Numbered from the stretch's first letter, positions 1-6,934 are shown. The stretch is DNA of 15,721 nt from Candidatus Dormiibacterota bacterium (GCA_003164475.1 PLTL01000236.1:1376-17096), one strand, 5' to 3'. Numbers and translations are program-made. Notes: generated from the letters alone by a model not told the origin.

Positions 1-1
1 C

Positions 2-961
2 GAGAGCAAATTCGCCCCATCCGGACCGACGCCACTTCTTCCCCCGACTCAACCCCCGTCCATCGACCTGGGCTCCAGCCGCATCGCGGTCGTCGGGGCC
101 GGGGTGATGGCCGAGTCGATGATCACCGGCCTGCTGCGGCGCGGGCTGGTGCCGCCGGACCAGGTGGTCTGCAGCCATCCCCGGCCTAATCGCGGGCGGG
201 AGCTGACCGAACGCTATGGCGTCACGGTGGTGGCCGGCAACGCCGAGGCCGCTCGGAGCGCCGACATCGTGCTCCTGGCGGTGAAGCCGCAGATGCTGCC
301 GAGGGTGCTCAGGGACCTCGGCGGCGCGGTCAGGCCCGACGCCCTGGTCATCAGCATCGTGGCCGGTGCCAGTACCGCGGCGATCGGCTCGGCTCTGAGC
401 CACCGCGCCATAGTCCGGGCCATGCCCAACACGCCGGCCCAGATCGGGGCCGGGGTCACCGTCTGGTACGCCACCAGGGAGGTCTCGCTGGAAGCCAAGA
501 CCAGGGTCCAGGCCCTGCTCTCAGCGCTGGGGTCCGCCTTTGAGGTCGAGGAGGAGCGGCAGGTGGCGATGGCCACCGCCGTGAGCGGCACCGGGCCTAC
601 GTACGCGTTCCTCTTCTCGGAGTCGCTCATCGAGGCAGCGGTCCACCTCGGCTTCGCTCGCCACCTGGCCCGCAGGCTGGTACTGGAGACGCTCCAGGGC
701 TCGATCCAGTTCGCCATCCAGAGCGGCGAGCACCCAGCGCAGCTCCGCGACATGGTCACCTCCCCCGGAGGAACCTCGGCGGAAGCGCTGGCGGCGCTGG
801 AACGGGGCCGCTTCCGCACCGTCCTGGGGGACGCCGTCTGGGCCGCTTTCCGCCGCACCCTGGAGCTGGAGGCCTCCCTGGAGGGCTCCACAGCTGGGAA
901 GTCGGCGGAGGAGGCGAGTGGGGAGCGTGGTCGCAGGCCAGCTGGTGATCAGCACAGGTAG
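2..961 (+). CDS. proC: Pyrroline-5-carboxylate reductase, 5' end outside window
   Basis: This enzyme reduces 1-pyrroline-5-carboxylate to L-proline with NAD(P)H, the last step of proline synthesis, in the cytoplasm. The N-terminal Rossmann motif reads GAGVMAES just after IAVV. It is followed by LLAVKPQ, then RAMPNTPAQIGAGVT. The C-terminal dimer domain carries the family signature around AVSGTGPTYAF and the MVTSPGGTSAEAL segment. The reading frame is open from base 2. The only ATG/GTG codons near the 5' end (GTG 101, ATG 104) lie inside the dinucleotide-binding loop, so neither can be the start of a working enzyme. Real initiation is therefore upstream of the window, or at a rare codon such as CTG 68. 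The N-terminal extension is Pro-rich (PTPLLPPTQPPS), so it may be partly non-coding. The gene converges on the LLM oxidoreductase gene. Family assignment is secure; the start is not. Confidence 0.93.
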   Translation, partial: ESKFAPSGPTPLLPPTQPPSIDLGSSRIAVVGAGVMAESMITGLLRRGLVPPDQVVCSHPRPNRGRELTERYGVTVVAGNAEAARSADIVLLAVKPQMLPRVLRDLGGAVRPDALVISIVAGASTAAIGSALSHRAIVRAMPNTPAQIGAGVTVWYATREVSLEAKTRVQALLSALGSAFEVEEERQVAMATAVSGTGPTYAFLFSESLIEAAVHLGFARHLARRLVLETLQGSIQFAIQSGEHPAQLRDMVTSPGGTSAEALAALERGRFRTVLGDAVWAAFRRTLELEASLEGSTAGKSAEEASGERGRRPAGDQHR

Positions 962-1005
962 CTGAACTGGCGGTGAGAGCCGATGCGACGTTCGTCCAGG
1001 TAGCC

Positions 1006-1029
1006 GGACCCGGTCTCGTCGGCGGGTCC
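1006..1029. terminator. Hairpin between convergent genes
   Basis: GGACCCG and CGGGTCC form a perfect 7-bp stem with a 10-nt loop. It sits 44 nt after the proC stop and about 100 nt after the end of the converging LLM gene. There is no T-run, so this is at best a bidirectional hairpin terminator of the kind common in high-GC genomes. The remainder of the 169-nt gap shows nothing else. Confidence 0.4.
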
Positions 1030-1130
1030 AAACTCGAGATCAACCTCCGCCTGGCCTCCTGGGAGTCGGCCGCACCTCAGCCAGCGGATCCGCCAGCTGG
1101 GGCGGGGCCGAGCATGCTCGTGGCCGAAGC

Positions 1131-2072
1131 TCAGCTCAGGGCACGCTTGACCTGCCCCGCAGCGGCGATGAGCTCCGGAGTATCGAGATTGGTGTTGCCG
1201 AACGTGAAGCCCCCGATCCCTGCAGCCAGATAGGGCTGGAGCCGCTCCACCGCCTGTTCCGGGGTGACGGGGTCCCCCGTCACCGCCAGACGCTCAGGGG
1301 GAATCCGCTCCTTGAGCTGGCGGGCCTGGGACTCGTCCAGCGCCAGCAGGCAGGGGGCCATCACGGTTCGCAGGATGGTCGTGGAGTCGCGCCCCTCCTC
1401 CTCGCAGTAGCGGTCGAGGATCTCCATCTTCCGGTGGGTCTCCTCGAGCCCCGGAAACCAGTTGGAGATGTCGGCGTACTTGGCCACCAGGCGGAGCGTC
1501 CGCTTCTCACCGGCGCCTCCCACGAGAATCTTGGGCCCCCCGGCCTGGATGGGGCGGGGCACGTTGAGGGCGCGCTCAATGCGGTAGTACTTGCCGGTGA
1601 AGCTGGGGCGCTCCTCGGCGAACATCAGCCTGGCGATCTGGAGCACCTCGTCGAGGCGGTCCATCCGCCTGCCGAGGGGCGGAAACTCGAACCCGTAACC
1701 CCGGTGCTCGTCCTCATTCCAGGCGGCCCCGATGCCCAGGATGGCCCGGCCCTTGGAGAGCACGTCCAGGGTCGTCACCATCTTCACCAGGAGCGCGGGA
1801 TTACGGTAGGTGACCCCGGTCACCAGGGTGCTGAGGCGGACCTTCTCGGTGCGCTGGGCCAGCGCCGCCAGAGTCGAGTAGGACTCCAGCATCGGCTCCG
1901 TCTCCAGCCCGACGCCGCGGATCTGGTAGAAGTGGTCCATCACCGTGACCATGTCGAAGCCGGCATCCTCGGCCGCCAGCGCCAGGTGGGCCAGGTGGTC
2001 GAAGAGGGCGTCGTCGGTGACCCCGGGGAAGCTGTAGGTCGGCATGTGATAACCAAAGAATGGGGCGGCCAT
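1131..2072 (-). CDS. LLM-class F420-dependent oxidoreductase
   Basis: This 313-residue protein of the luciferase-like monooxygenase superfamily is a TIM barrel that should bind deazaflavin F420 or FMN. The substrate cannot be read from the sequence. It starts with FFGYHMPTYSFPG and continues with AAEDAGFDMVTVMDHF, VRLSTLVTGVTYRNPALLVKM and LSKGRAILGIGAAWNEDEHRGYG. The later segments are RMDRLDEVLQI and PKILVGGAGEKRTLRLVAKYAD. This order and the near-complete length match the mycobacterial-type F420 subfamily rather than bacterial luciferase. The ATG is supported by AGAGGAG at 2082-2088, 9 nt upstream. A TACAGT box (2123-2128) preceded by TTGACT (2140-2145) could be a promoter, but the 11-nt spacing is too short for a standard sigma-70 site. 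The 450-bp upstream gap argues for transcription separate from the hydrolase gene. The use of F420 is inferred from the subfamily. Confidence 0.88.
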   Translation of the reverse strand: MAAPFFGYHMPTYSFPGVTDDALFDHLAHLALAAEDAGFDMVTVMDHFYQIRGVGLETEPMLESYSTLAALAQRTEKVRLSTLVTGVTYRNPALLVKMVTTLDVLSKGRAILGIGAAWNEDEHRGYGFEFPPLGRRMDRLDEVLQIARLMFAEERPSFTGKYYRIERALNVPRPIQAGGPKILVGGAGEKRTLRLVAKYADISNWFPGLEETHRKMEILDRYCEEEGRDSTTILRTVMAPCLLALDESQARQLKERIPPERLAVTGDPVTPEQAVERLQPYLAAGIGGFTFGNTNLDTPELIAAAGQVKRALS

Positions 2073-2371
2073 TGCTGCTTGCTCCTCTGCGCGGTGGACT
2101 GCTCGACGGCGCCGGACACCGAACTGTACCCGCGCTGGCAGTCAACGCGCAGCGCTGGGAGCAGACCGCCCGGGGATCTGCTTTCGAGCGGCCCAGAAGG
2201 CCGGCGCCCAGGGCCGAGGTGGCGTCAGCCCCAAGCGGCGCGGAGGAGGCGACCGGGTGGCGCGGGGCCGAGCCCACCCCACCCGCTGATCTCCAGGCGG
2301 ACGCAAGGGCCCAGGTGATCCGGGGCGGCTGGTCGGAAGCCGCAGGGCCGGTGGCTGGGCCGTCCCCGGGC
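2073..2371. other. Gene-free stretch upstream of LLM gene
   Basis: No convincing reading frame was found on either strand. The stretch holds the LLM ribosome binding site (2082-2088), a possible TACAGT promoter box (2123-2128, minus strand) and a hairpin with a 7-bp stem, CGGGTGG/CCACCCG at 2254-2260 and 2279-2285. Confidence 0.5.
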
Positions 2372-2513
2372 GTCAGTTAGGAGAGGCGGTTCTGCTTGCT
2401 GCCCGGCCCCAAACCGGTGCAGTCGCGGAAGGCGGTGGAGGTGGCGGTCCCGGTGGTGGCACGGGGCGAAATCCCGGAGATGGGGACCAGCCGGAGCAAG
2501 CACCTCTCCTGAC
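2372..2513. repeat. Long imperfect inverted repeat, possible structured RNA
   Basis: The right arm, 2490-2513, is a continuous 24-nt run. It pairs with the left arm, 2372-2407, in four blocks: GTC/GAC, AGGAGAGG/CCTCTCCT, TGCTTGCT/AGCAAGCA and CCGGC/GCCGG. The left arm has insertions of 4, 6 and 2 nt between the blocks. A further CCC/GGG pair (2408-2410 with 2482-2484) closes the interior. The loop region holds a smaller hairpin, CGGG/CCCG around GCGAAAT (2462-2475). The element begins 8 nt beyond the stop codon of the minus-strand hydrolase gene and lies about 300 nt upstream of the LLM start. Either strand could be transcribed. It could be a 3'-end structure, a leader RNA or a free small RNA; I matched it to no known family. 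Confidence 0.5.
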
Positions 2514-2521
2514 CGGCCGGC

Positions 2522-3430
2522 TCAGTCGTGCTCAGTGAGCCACCGCTCGACCACCGCGTCGTAGAGTCCCCGCTCCTCCCAGAACGGCAGGTGGGAGGAG
2601 TTCTCGAAGATCACCTGCCGGCTGCCCTCGATTCCCTTGAGGAGGGTCTCTTGGAGGGCTGGGGTCGCCTCGTCGAAGCGGCCCGATAGCACCAGGGTTG
2701 GAGCTCGGATCTGGTTGAGCCGCGATTTCGCGGACCAGTCCTTGATCGACCCAATCACGTGGAATTCGGAGGGCCCATTCATGGTGTGGTAGACGGTGGG
2801 GTCGGCTTCGATCTGGGCGAAGCTGTGAGCCAATTCGTCCGGCCAGGGATCGACCCGGCAAAGGTGGAGGCGGTAATAGACGTCGCAGGCAGCGGCGTAC
2901 TCAGGGTCGGCAGTGGTACCCGCCCGCTCGTGCCGGCGCAGGGTCGCCTCCACCTCGGGTGGCAGTTCCTCCCGGAGCCGATTGGCCTCTGACACGAAGT
3001 CCGGAAACGAGGCCGCGGAGTTGGAGATCACCAGTGAGCGGAGCCCCCGCGGTTGGGTGCAAGCGTGCTCCTGGGCGAGGAACCCGCCCCACGACTGCCC
3101 CAACAGGTGGTACCGCTCGGAGATTCCCAGGTGGCGCAACAGATTCTCGAGCTCATCGAGGAAGAGCTGGACAGTCCAGAAGTCGGCGCCGCGGTCGGGA
3201 AGGTGGGTGGACCGGCCATTGCCAAGCTGGTCGTAGAAGACCACCGGCCTTCCCGAGTCGGCGAGATCTGCCATCGCCAGCAGGTAGTCATGGGTGGACC
3301 CGGGGCCACCGTGAACCAGCACCAACGGAGCCGGCCCCCCGGAGAAGCCCGGCTTGAGCTCGCCGAACACCCGATACCAGGTCTGGAACCGCCGGAAGGG
3401 GACCACTCCCTCGGAGCTGGAGGTCGGCAC
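2522..3430 (-). CDS. Proline iminopeptidase-family alpha/beta hydrolase
   Basis: This is a serine hydrolase of the proline iminopeptidase/tricorn-factor type (S33). Members cleave N-terminal residues, often proline, from peptides, but related hydrolases share the fold. From the GTG at 3430 the product is 302 residues, the usual family length. The oxyanion-hole HGGPG is at 40-44, and YDQLGNGRS follows at 67-75. The nucleophile elbow GQSWGG gives Ser113; Asp253 (GRFDEATP) and His280 (SSHLPF) complete the triad. The longer open frame reaching 3637 is rejected: it would overlap the membrane-protein gene, and its extra residues are low-complexity. GTG 3430 is preferred over GTG 3436 because TAGACT (3438-3443) lies exactly 7 nt before it, a leaderless spacing seen at other genes here. 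No signal peptide is visible, so it is probably cytoplasmic. The inverted repeat starts 8 nt past its stop. Confidence 0.88.
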   Translation of the reverse strand: MPTSSSEGVVPFRRFQTWYRVFGELKPGFSGGPAPLVLVHGGPGSTHDYLLAMADLADSGRPVVFYDQLGNGRSTHLPDRGADFWTVQLFLDELENLLRHLGISERYHLLGQSWGGFLAQEHACTQPRGLRSLVISNSAASFPDFVSEANRLREELPPEVEATLRRHERAGTTADPEYAAACDVYYRLHLCRVDPWPDELAHSFAQIEADPTVYHTMNGPSEFHVIGSIKDWSAKSRLNQIRAPTLVLSGRFDEATPALQETLLKGIEGSRQVIFENSSHLPFWEERGLYDAVVERWLTEHD

Positions 3431-3437
3431 GGCCACA

Positions 3438-3443
3438 AGTCTA
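3438..3443 (-). promoter_or_regulatory. -10 box of hydrolase gene (leaderless type)
   Basis: TAGACT on the minus strand is followed by TGTGGCC (7 nt) and the GTG start at 3430. No Shine-Dalgarno sequence precedes the start. The spacing places the expected transcription start at or next to the start codon. Confidence 0.5.
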
Positions 3444-3503
3444 GCCCACGCCGCTGGAGGCCCCGGGCCAGCCTCGGTCCGGAGCCCGGATCGGTCGACG
3501 GAG

Positions 3504-3875
3504 CTACAGGCGCACCAGGTAGGAACGCCCCAGGAGGACCAGGGCTCCGCCGACCAGCCCCAGGAGAAGTGCGAAGAGGATGGGCAGGAGGCGGACCGTG
3601 CTCGGCCCGGGGCCGAGGCTGCTGTGGACCAGCCCAACCAGAAGCACGAGGGCCGCGCCCGCCAGCACCAGGCAGCCCGCCACCAGGGTGATCACGCCCA
3701 TGGTGATGTGGTAGGCAAGCTGCCCAGGGGGAAGCGTCCCGGCGTCCTCGGTTGTCCTGGACCTCCCGACGGATACGGCCCGGAGTACCAGGAACAGGAG
3801 CGCTGCCAGCAGCACCAGCAGCACCAGCAGCTCGGTCCCACCATGGCCGAACCCCCCGCCACCTCGGAAGGCCAT
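3504..3875 (-). CDS. Small three-TM membrane protein, function unknown
   Basis: A 123-residue product that I do not recognise. A short Gly-rich N-terminus (FRGGGGFGHGG) is followed by three predicted membrane segments at about 15-34, 57-82 and 95-116, built almost wholly of Leu, Val, Ala and Gly. A hydrophilic loop lies between the first two (VGRSRTTEDAGTLPPGQ), and the protein ends in SYLVRL. There is no cysteine cluster, enzymatic motif or signal-peptidase site. It lies between the DUF6941 gene (79 nt upstream) and the hydrolase gene (start 73 nt downstream), all on the minus strand. The gaps and the separate promoter-like boxes make a tight operon unlikely. The regular hydrophobic pattern and the loss of reading in the other frames support a real gene. 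Confidence 0.7.
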   Translation of the reverse strand: MAFRGGGGFGHGGTELLVLLVLLAALLFLVLRAVSVGRSRTTEDAGTLPPGQLAYHITMGVITLVAGCLVLAGAALVLLVGLVHSSLGPGPSTVRLLPILFALLLGLVGGALVLLGRSYLVRL

Positions 3876-3881
3876 GCCAGC

Positions 3882-3887
3882 AGTATG
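3882..3887 (-). promoter_or_regulatory. Possible leaderless -10 box of small membrane protein
   Basis: CATACT on the minus strand stands 6 nt (GCTGGC) before the ATG at 3875, with no ribosome binding site between. It departs from TANNNT at the first base (C instead of T), so it is weaker than the boxes at 3438 and 7907. Confidence 0.35.
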
Positions 3888-3954
3888 GGTAGGTGGCCGG
3901 CGCCCGGCAAGCTCCGACGCTCTCGATCACGCGGGGAGGTGCTGGCGGTCGGCC

Positions 3955-4407
3955 CTAGTTGATAGCCGGCCGAGGCGGCGATGGAGGCGCCACGTCGTGG
4001 ACCCGAAAGGCCACCGTGCGCGCCGGCTGCCCGGCCAGAGTCGCCACCACTAAGTACTCTCCGGCCTTGGGGAAGACCAGGTTCAGCGAGAGCGCCAGGA
4101 CACTGCGGATGTCGGCGCCGGTGGGTAGCCCGGGCGGGCGGGTCGAGTTGATCTGGGTCGTCATCTCAGCGACGCGGTTCCCCACCGAATCCTCGATTGA
4201 GACCTTGAGCGGGTAGATGTTGCCGCTCGCGGTCCAGGGCACCACCACGGTCACCCCCACCCCGAGGTGGCTCACCACCGGCTGACCCGCGCTGGCGGCG
4301 CTGGGGCGCCAGTGGTCGGTCCAACCTCCTCCCGAGATGTAGAGGAGGCCGTTGATGGCCTCGACGTGATTGGCGAGGATCAGGTTCTCGATCTGGGGAG
4401 CGTCCAT
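3955..4407 (-). CDS. DUF6941-type protein
   Basis: A 150-residue cytoplasmic-looking protein that resembles DUF6941, an uncharacterised bacterial family. Its members begin with a hydrophobic strand, then a 'NGLLYISGGGW' segment, and continue as an all-beta domain. Here ENLILANHVEAINGLLYI is followed by GGGWTDHWRP (26-35), HLGVGVTVVVPWTASGN (47-63), PLKVSIEDSVGNRV, LVFPKAGEYLVVATLAGQPAR and a Pro-rich tail (PPSPPRPAIN). The LVFPKAGEY segment looks like the edge strand of an Ig-like fold. The ATG at 4407 is preferred because it places the family-like start at residue 1; a GTG at 4467 would add 20 Arg-rich residues. Upstream is a cluster of ACCGG/CCGGT motifs. The biochemical role is unknown, and I can infer nothing from its neighbours. 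Confidence 0.68.
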   Translation of the reverse strand: MDAPQIENLILANHVEAINGLLYISGGGWTDHWRPSAASAGQPVVSHLGVGVTVVVPWTASGNIYPLKVSIEDSVGNRVAEMTTQINSTRPPGLPTGADIRSVLALSLNLVFPKAGEYLVVATLAGQPARTVAFRVHDVAPPSPPRPAIN

Positions 4408-4465
4408 GCCGAGCCAAGTCTGCACCAAGCCGCGCCGGCGGGCGGTGAGCGTACCCGTCGCCCGC

Positions 4466-4505
4466 ACCGGTTGGACCGGCCTGCGGAGTTGGATTGGACC
4501 GGTCC
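4466..4505. promoter_or_regulatory. Cluster of ACCGG/CCGGT palindromes upstream of DUF6941 gene
   Basis: TTGGACCGG occurs twice (4471-4479 and 4494-4502). CCGGT-TGG-ACCGG (4467-4479) is an inverted pair, and GGACCGGTCC (4496-4505) is a perfect 10-bp palindrome. The cluster lies 60-100 nt before the DUF6941 start, a plausible operator position. In GC-rich DNA short palindromes of this kind are common, so the call is tentative. Confidence 0.25.
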
Positions 4506-4661
4506 GCGCGTCCCCTCAGCAGATGCACGAGCCCGGCGCTGCCCGGGCCCAGACCCGGGCGGGGTTGCTGCAGGGGCTGGACTCCGGCCCCACCAGCATC
4601 GAGTCGGATCCGGCACCTTGAGCCGGAGCCGCTCGCCAGCCCCTCACGCGACTACCTGGGC

Positions 4662-4681
4662 GGGATCCCCTGGGGGATCCC
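4662..4681 (-). terminator. Hairpin after amidase gene
   Basis: GGGATCCCC and GGGGATCCC form a perfect 9-bp inverted repeat with a 2-nt spacer (in RNA, about 8 bp with a 4-nt loop). It begins 3 nt past the amidase stop codon on the minus strand. No T-tract follows. Its position directly after the stop suggests transcription end or 3'-end protection. Confidence 0.5.
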
Positions 4682-4684
4682 CGC

Positions 4685-5860
4685 TCAGAAGGAGAAGTCG
4701 TCGTAGACCGAGCGTCGCCTGCGGCCGCCCCCGCGATCCGAGGGCTGGACCATCTCGGTGACCCGTCGAGGGTGGAGCGCTCCGGCTCGACCCTTCCATT
4801 CCCGAGGTGGCCTCCGCGGCCGGGTGCCGGGGGACCGACGGCCCGCAGGGGAACCCCTGCGCTCCGTGGTCCTCGAGCGCTTGCGGGCCCCGGTGACACG
4901 GTGCCAGGCCCCGCCGAGGGCCGAGCCGGCGGAGCCGGACCGCAGCGAAGCCGCGGCGACCCCGAAGCCGCCGAAGGCGGGTGCCCGGTGGGGCAACTTC
5001 CGCCAGATGGCCTCCCGATACAGGGCCAGCGCCAGCAGTGCGTCGAGGATCAAGAGAAGAGGCAGCCAGCGCTGGAGCTGGCGGGCAGAGCGCCCCTGGG
5101 CGGCCGCGGCCCGCTGGGCGGCCACAACCTTGGCCTCAGCCCGCCGATAGGCGAGCAGGCGGGTCTCGATCTTGGGGATCTGGGGAGCGAAGGCGACGAT
5201 TCCCCCGGCCAGCCCATCCGCCACCCTGGCCCTGAAGCTCGGCTCGGCCAGAAGCTGTGAGTCCTGACGGTTGCTCATGAAGCCCACCTCGATGGTCACG
5301 GCCGGCATCGGGGCGTGGACCCAGAGTTGGGGGAGCAGCTGAATGCCCCGGTCGGCCATCCCCAGGGGACCGATGGCGCTGGCGATGCCGGTGTCGAGCT
5401 TCTGGGCCAGAGATTGGTCACGTTGGTAGGGGATGAAGACGGTCGACCCTTCCAGAGAGCCGTCAGTCCAGTCGTTGACCCACAGGCTGATGAGTACCTG
5501 GGCATGGCTCCGAACTGCGATCGACTCCGCCTGGCTGATGCTGACGTCCGTGTCGGTGGTCCTGGTCATTGCCACCTTCACTCCATCGGCCTCCAGGTCC
5601 TGGCGGAGATCCAGCCCCAGCGAGAGGGTGACGTTCTTCTCCTTCAGGCCATTGAAGGGGGAGATCGCCCCCGGATCGACCCCGCCGTGCCCGGGCATGA
5701 TCGCGACCACGTACTGCCGCGGCGCCGTGAGATGCTCTGGGGCGGGTGCAACTGCACGCGCGGACAGCACCACGGTCCCGGTTGCGAGAGCACCGCCGAG
5801 GGCGGCGATCCCGAGGGCCAGGGCAAGGACGTAGGGAGAACGGGATGGCCCCTTGCGCAT
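4685..5860 (-). CDS. Membrane-anchored amidase_3-family protein with altered zinc site
   Basis: The 391-residue product resembles N-acetylmuramoyl-L-alanine amidases (Amidase_3), which cut the amide bond between MurNAc and the stem peptide. After a basic start (MRKGPSR), TM1 spans about 10-33. The amidase domain covers about 50-226: IMPGHGGVDPGA (His58), GLKEKN (Glu74), LISLWVND (125-130 region) and TIEVGFMSN (Glu191). In active relatives the third motif is SIHAN-like and its His is a zinc ligand; here it is Trp127, read directly from codon TGG. An Ala/Arg-rich helix (about 230-262) leads to TM2 (about 265-282), then a basic Ser/Arg/Pro-rich tail of about 105 residues ending RSVYDDFSF. The domain would face outward and the tail inward. 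The ATG at 5860 is chosen because a longer frame adds a non-membrane, Arg-rich stretch, and TATACT lies just upstream. It may be inactive or regulatory. Confidence 0.82.
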   Translation of the reverse strand: MRKGPSRSPYVLALALGIAALGGALATGTVVLSARAVAPAPEHLTAPRQYVVAIMPGHGGVDPGAISPFNGLKEKNVTLSLGLDLRQDLEADGVKVAMTRTTDTDVSISQAESIAVRSHAQVLISLWVNDWTDGSLEGSTVFIPYQRDQSLAQKLDTGIASAIGPLGMADRGIQLLPQLWVHAPMPAVTIEVGFMSNRQDSQLLAEPSFRARVADGLAGGIVAFAPQIPKIETRLLAYRRAEAKVVAAQRAAAAQGRSARQLQRWLPLLLILDALLALALYREAIWRKLPHRAPAFGGFGVAAASLRSGSAGSALGGAWHRVTGARKRSRTTERRGSPAGRRSPGTRPRRPPREWKGRAGALHPRRVTEMVQPSDRGGGRRRRSVYDDFSF

Positions 5861-5872
5861 CGCGACACGGCC

Positions 5873-5878
5873 AGTATA
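5873..5878 (-). promoter_or_regulatory. -10 box of amidase gene
   Basis: TATACT on the minus strand lies 12 nt before the ATG at 5860, so the expected start of transcription would leave a leader of only about 6 nt (GTCGCG). No recognisable -35 element is present at the usual distance. Confidence 0.5.
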
Positions 5879-6032
5879 GGCGCAGGCGCCGATCTCGACC
5901 GGCCGACCCGCGAGGAGTGGTCGGGCGGCCGGCGGCGAGGGCCGGAGTTCGGGGACAGCGTTGACACAGAGCGAAGGCGGCGCCCTGGCCGGATCCGCGT
6001 CTGGGGTGGTCGCACCACGCGGCGAACGCTGC

Positions 6033-6905
6033 GTGGCCGACCGCGACGAGAGCGACGCGACCCCTCTCGAACCTCTCGAGTCGTGGTTCCAGGCCTCCGG
6101 CCTGCCCGAGTATCCGCTGCCCACCTTGCTGTCGGAGCTCTACGGCGGCCCGTTTGGATTGGCGACCCCCCTGCTCTACGCCAACTTCGTCGAGTCGCTC
6201 GACGGTGTCGCGGCACTTGGCCCGTCCTCTGGCTCCAAGCTGAGCGGCAGGAGTCAGGCCGACCGGTTCGTGATGGGTCTGCTGCGAGCCTGCGCCGACC
6301 TGATCCTGGTGGGATCGGGAACTCTGCACGGCAGCCCCGGCCACGTCTGGACCGCGGAGCACGTCTTCCCTCCGGCGGCATCGGCCTTCGCCGATCTCCG
6401 CCGTCGGCTGGGGCGGGCGGAGCGGCCAACCCTGGCGGTCGTCACCGGTAGCGGAGAGATCGACCTCGGCCACGCCGGGCTCGGCCGGGGCGGGCTGCTC
6501 CTCACGTCTGACGCAGGCAAGCGCCGGCTGGGATCTCCCCGAGGATTCGAGGTTGTCCCACTCGGTCGGGGTCCCGAGCTGGACCCGTCACGGATCGTGG
6601 GAGCGCTCCGCGAGGCGGGGAACGAGGCGCTGCTGACCGAGGGGGGGCCGCGGCTGCTCGCACACCTGGTGCGCTCGGGCCAGCTCGACCAGCTCTTCCT
6701 CACCATCTCCCCACTCCTGGCCGGGAGGACGACACGTCAGCGCCGCCCCGGCCTGGTGGACGGCGCCGACCTGCTGGGGGGAGTGCACTCGCCCTGGCTC
6801 AGCCTGCTCAGCGCCAAGCGACACCGGTCTCACCTGTTCCTCCGCTATGGGACGGAGTGGGCGGTGGGCGCGCCGGAGTCGGCGACCCTGGCCGGGTCTG
6901 GCTGA
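6033..6905 (+). CDS. RibD C-terminal / dihydrofolate reductase-family enzyme
   Basis: A 290-residue NADPH-dependent reductase of the fold shared by the RibD C-terminal domain (5-amino-6-ribosylamino-uracil reductase) and dihydrofolate reductase. Visible motifs, numbered from GTG 6033, are LYGGPFG (37-42 region), ANFVESLDGVAAL (50-62), the SGRSQADRFVMGLLRACADLILVGSGT block to about 97, and TEGGPRLLAHLV near 209-220. It then has LDQLFLTISPLLAGR. The SLDG and TEGGP motifs are typical of the pyrimidine-reductase group. There is no deaminase domain, so it is not a complete RibD; the substrate is unknown and need not be a riboflavin precursor. The frame is open from 5880, but TTG 5961 and GTG 6006 add low-complexity sequence, and no start has a good ribosome binding site. 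It is divergent from the amidase gene and ends 67 nt before msrB. Confidence 0.8.
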   Translation: MADRDESDATPLEPLESWFQASGLPEYPLPTLLSELYGGPFGLATPLLYANFVESLDGVAALGPSSGSKLSGRSQADRFVMGLLRACADLILVGSGTLHGSPGHVWTAEHVFPPAASAFADLRRRLGRAERPTLAVVTGSGEIDLGHAGLGRGGLLLTSDAGKRRLGSPRGFEVVPLGRGPELDPSRIVGALREAGNEALLTEGGPRLLAHLVRSGQLDQLFLTISPLLAGRTTRQRRPGLVDGADLLGGVHSPWLSLLSAKRHRSHLFLRYGTEWAVGAPESATLAGSG

Positions 6906-6934
6906 GGCCCGCCAGCAGCATCCGGGAATCCGCC

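Noticed and set aside
1434..2318. Long open frame on the plus strand opposite the LLM gene
   Set aside because: It is antisense to a gene with clear family motifs; the product is low-complexity Gly/His/Arg-rich.
2401..2500. Resemblance of parts of the inverted repeat to riboswitch cores (M-box-like GTTAGGAGAGGC and GCTTGCTGCCC, cobalamin-like CGAAATCCCGG)
   Set aside because: Only short stretches match. The remaining conserved segments and their order are missing, and no matching metal or cobalamin gene follows on the same strand.
3430..3637. Longer hydrolase reading frame on the minus strand
   Set aside because: The extra residues are Ser/Trp/Pro-rich without homology and overlap the membrane-protein gene in another frame.
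5961..5966. TTGACA, a perfect -35 consensus
   Set aside because: No -10-like hexamer lies 15-19 nt downstream on the plus strand; it also coincides with a possible TTG start codon.
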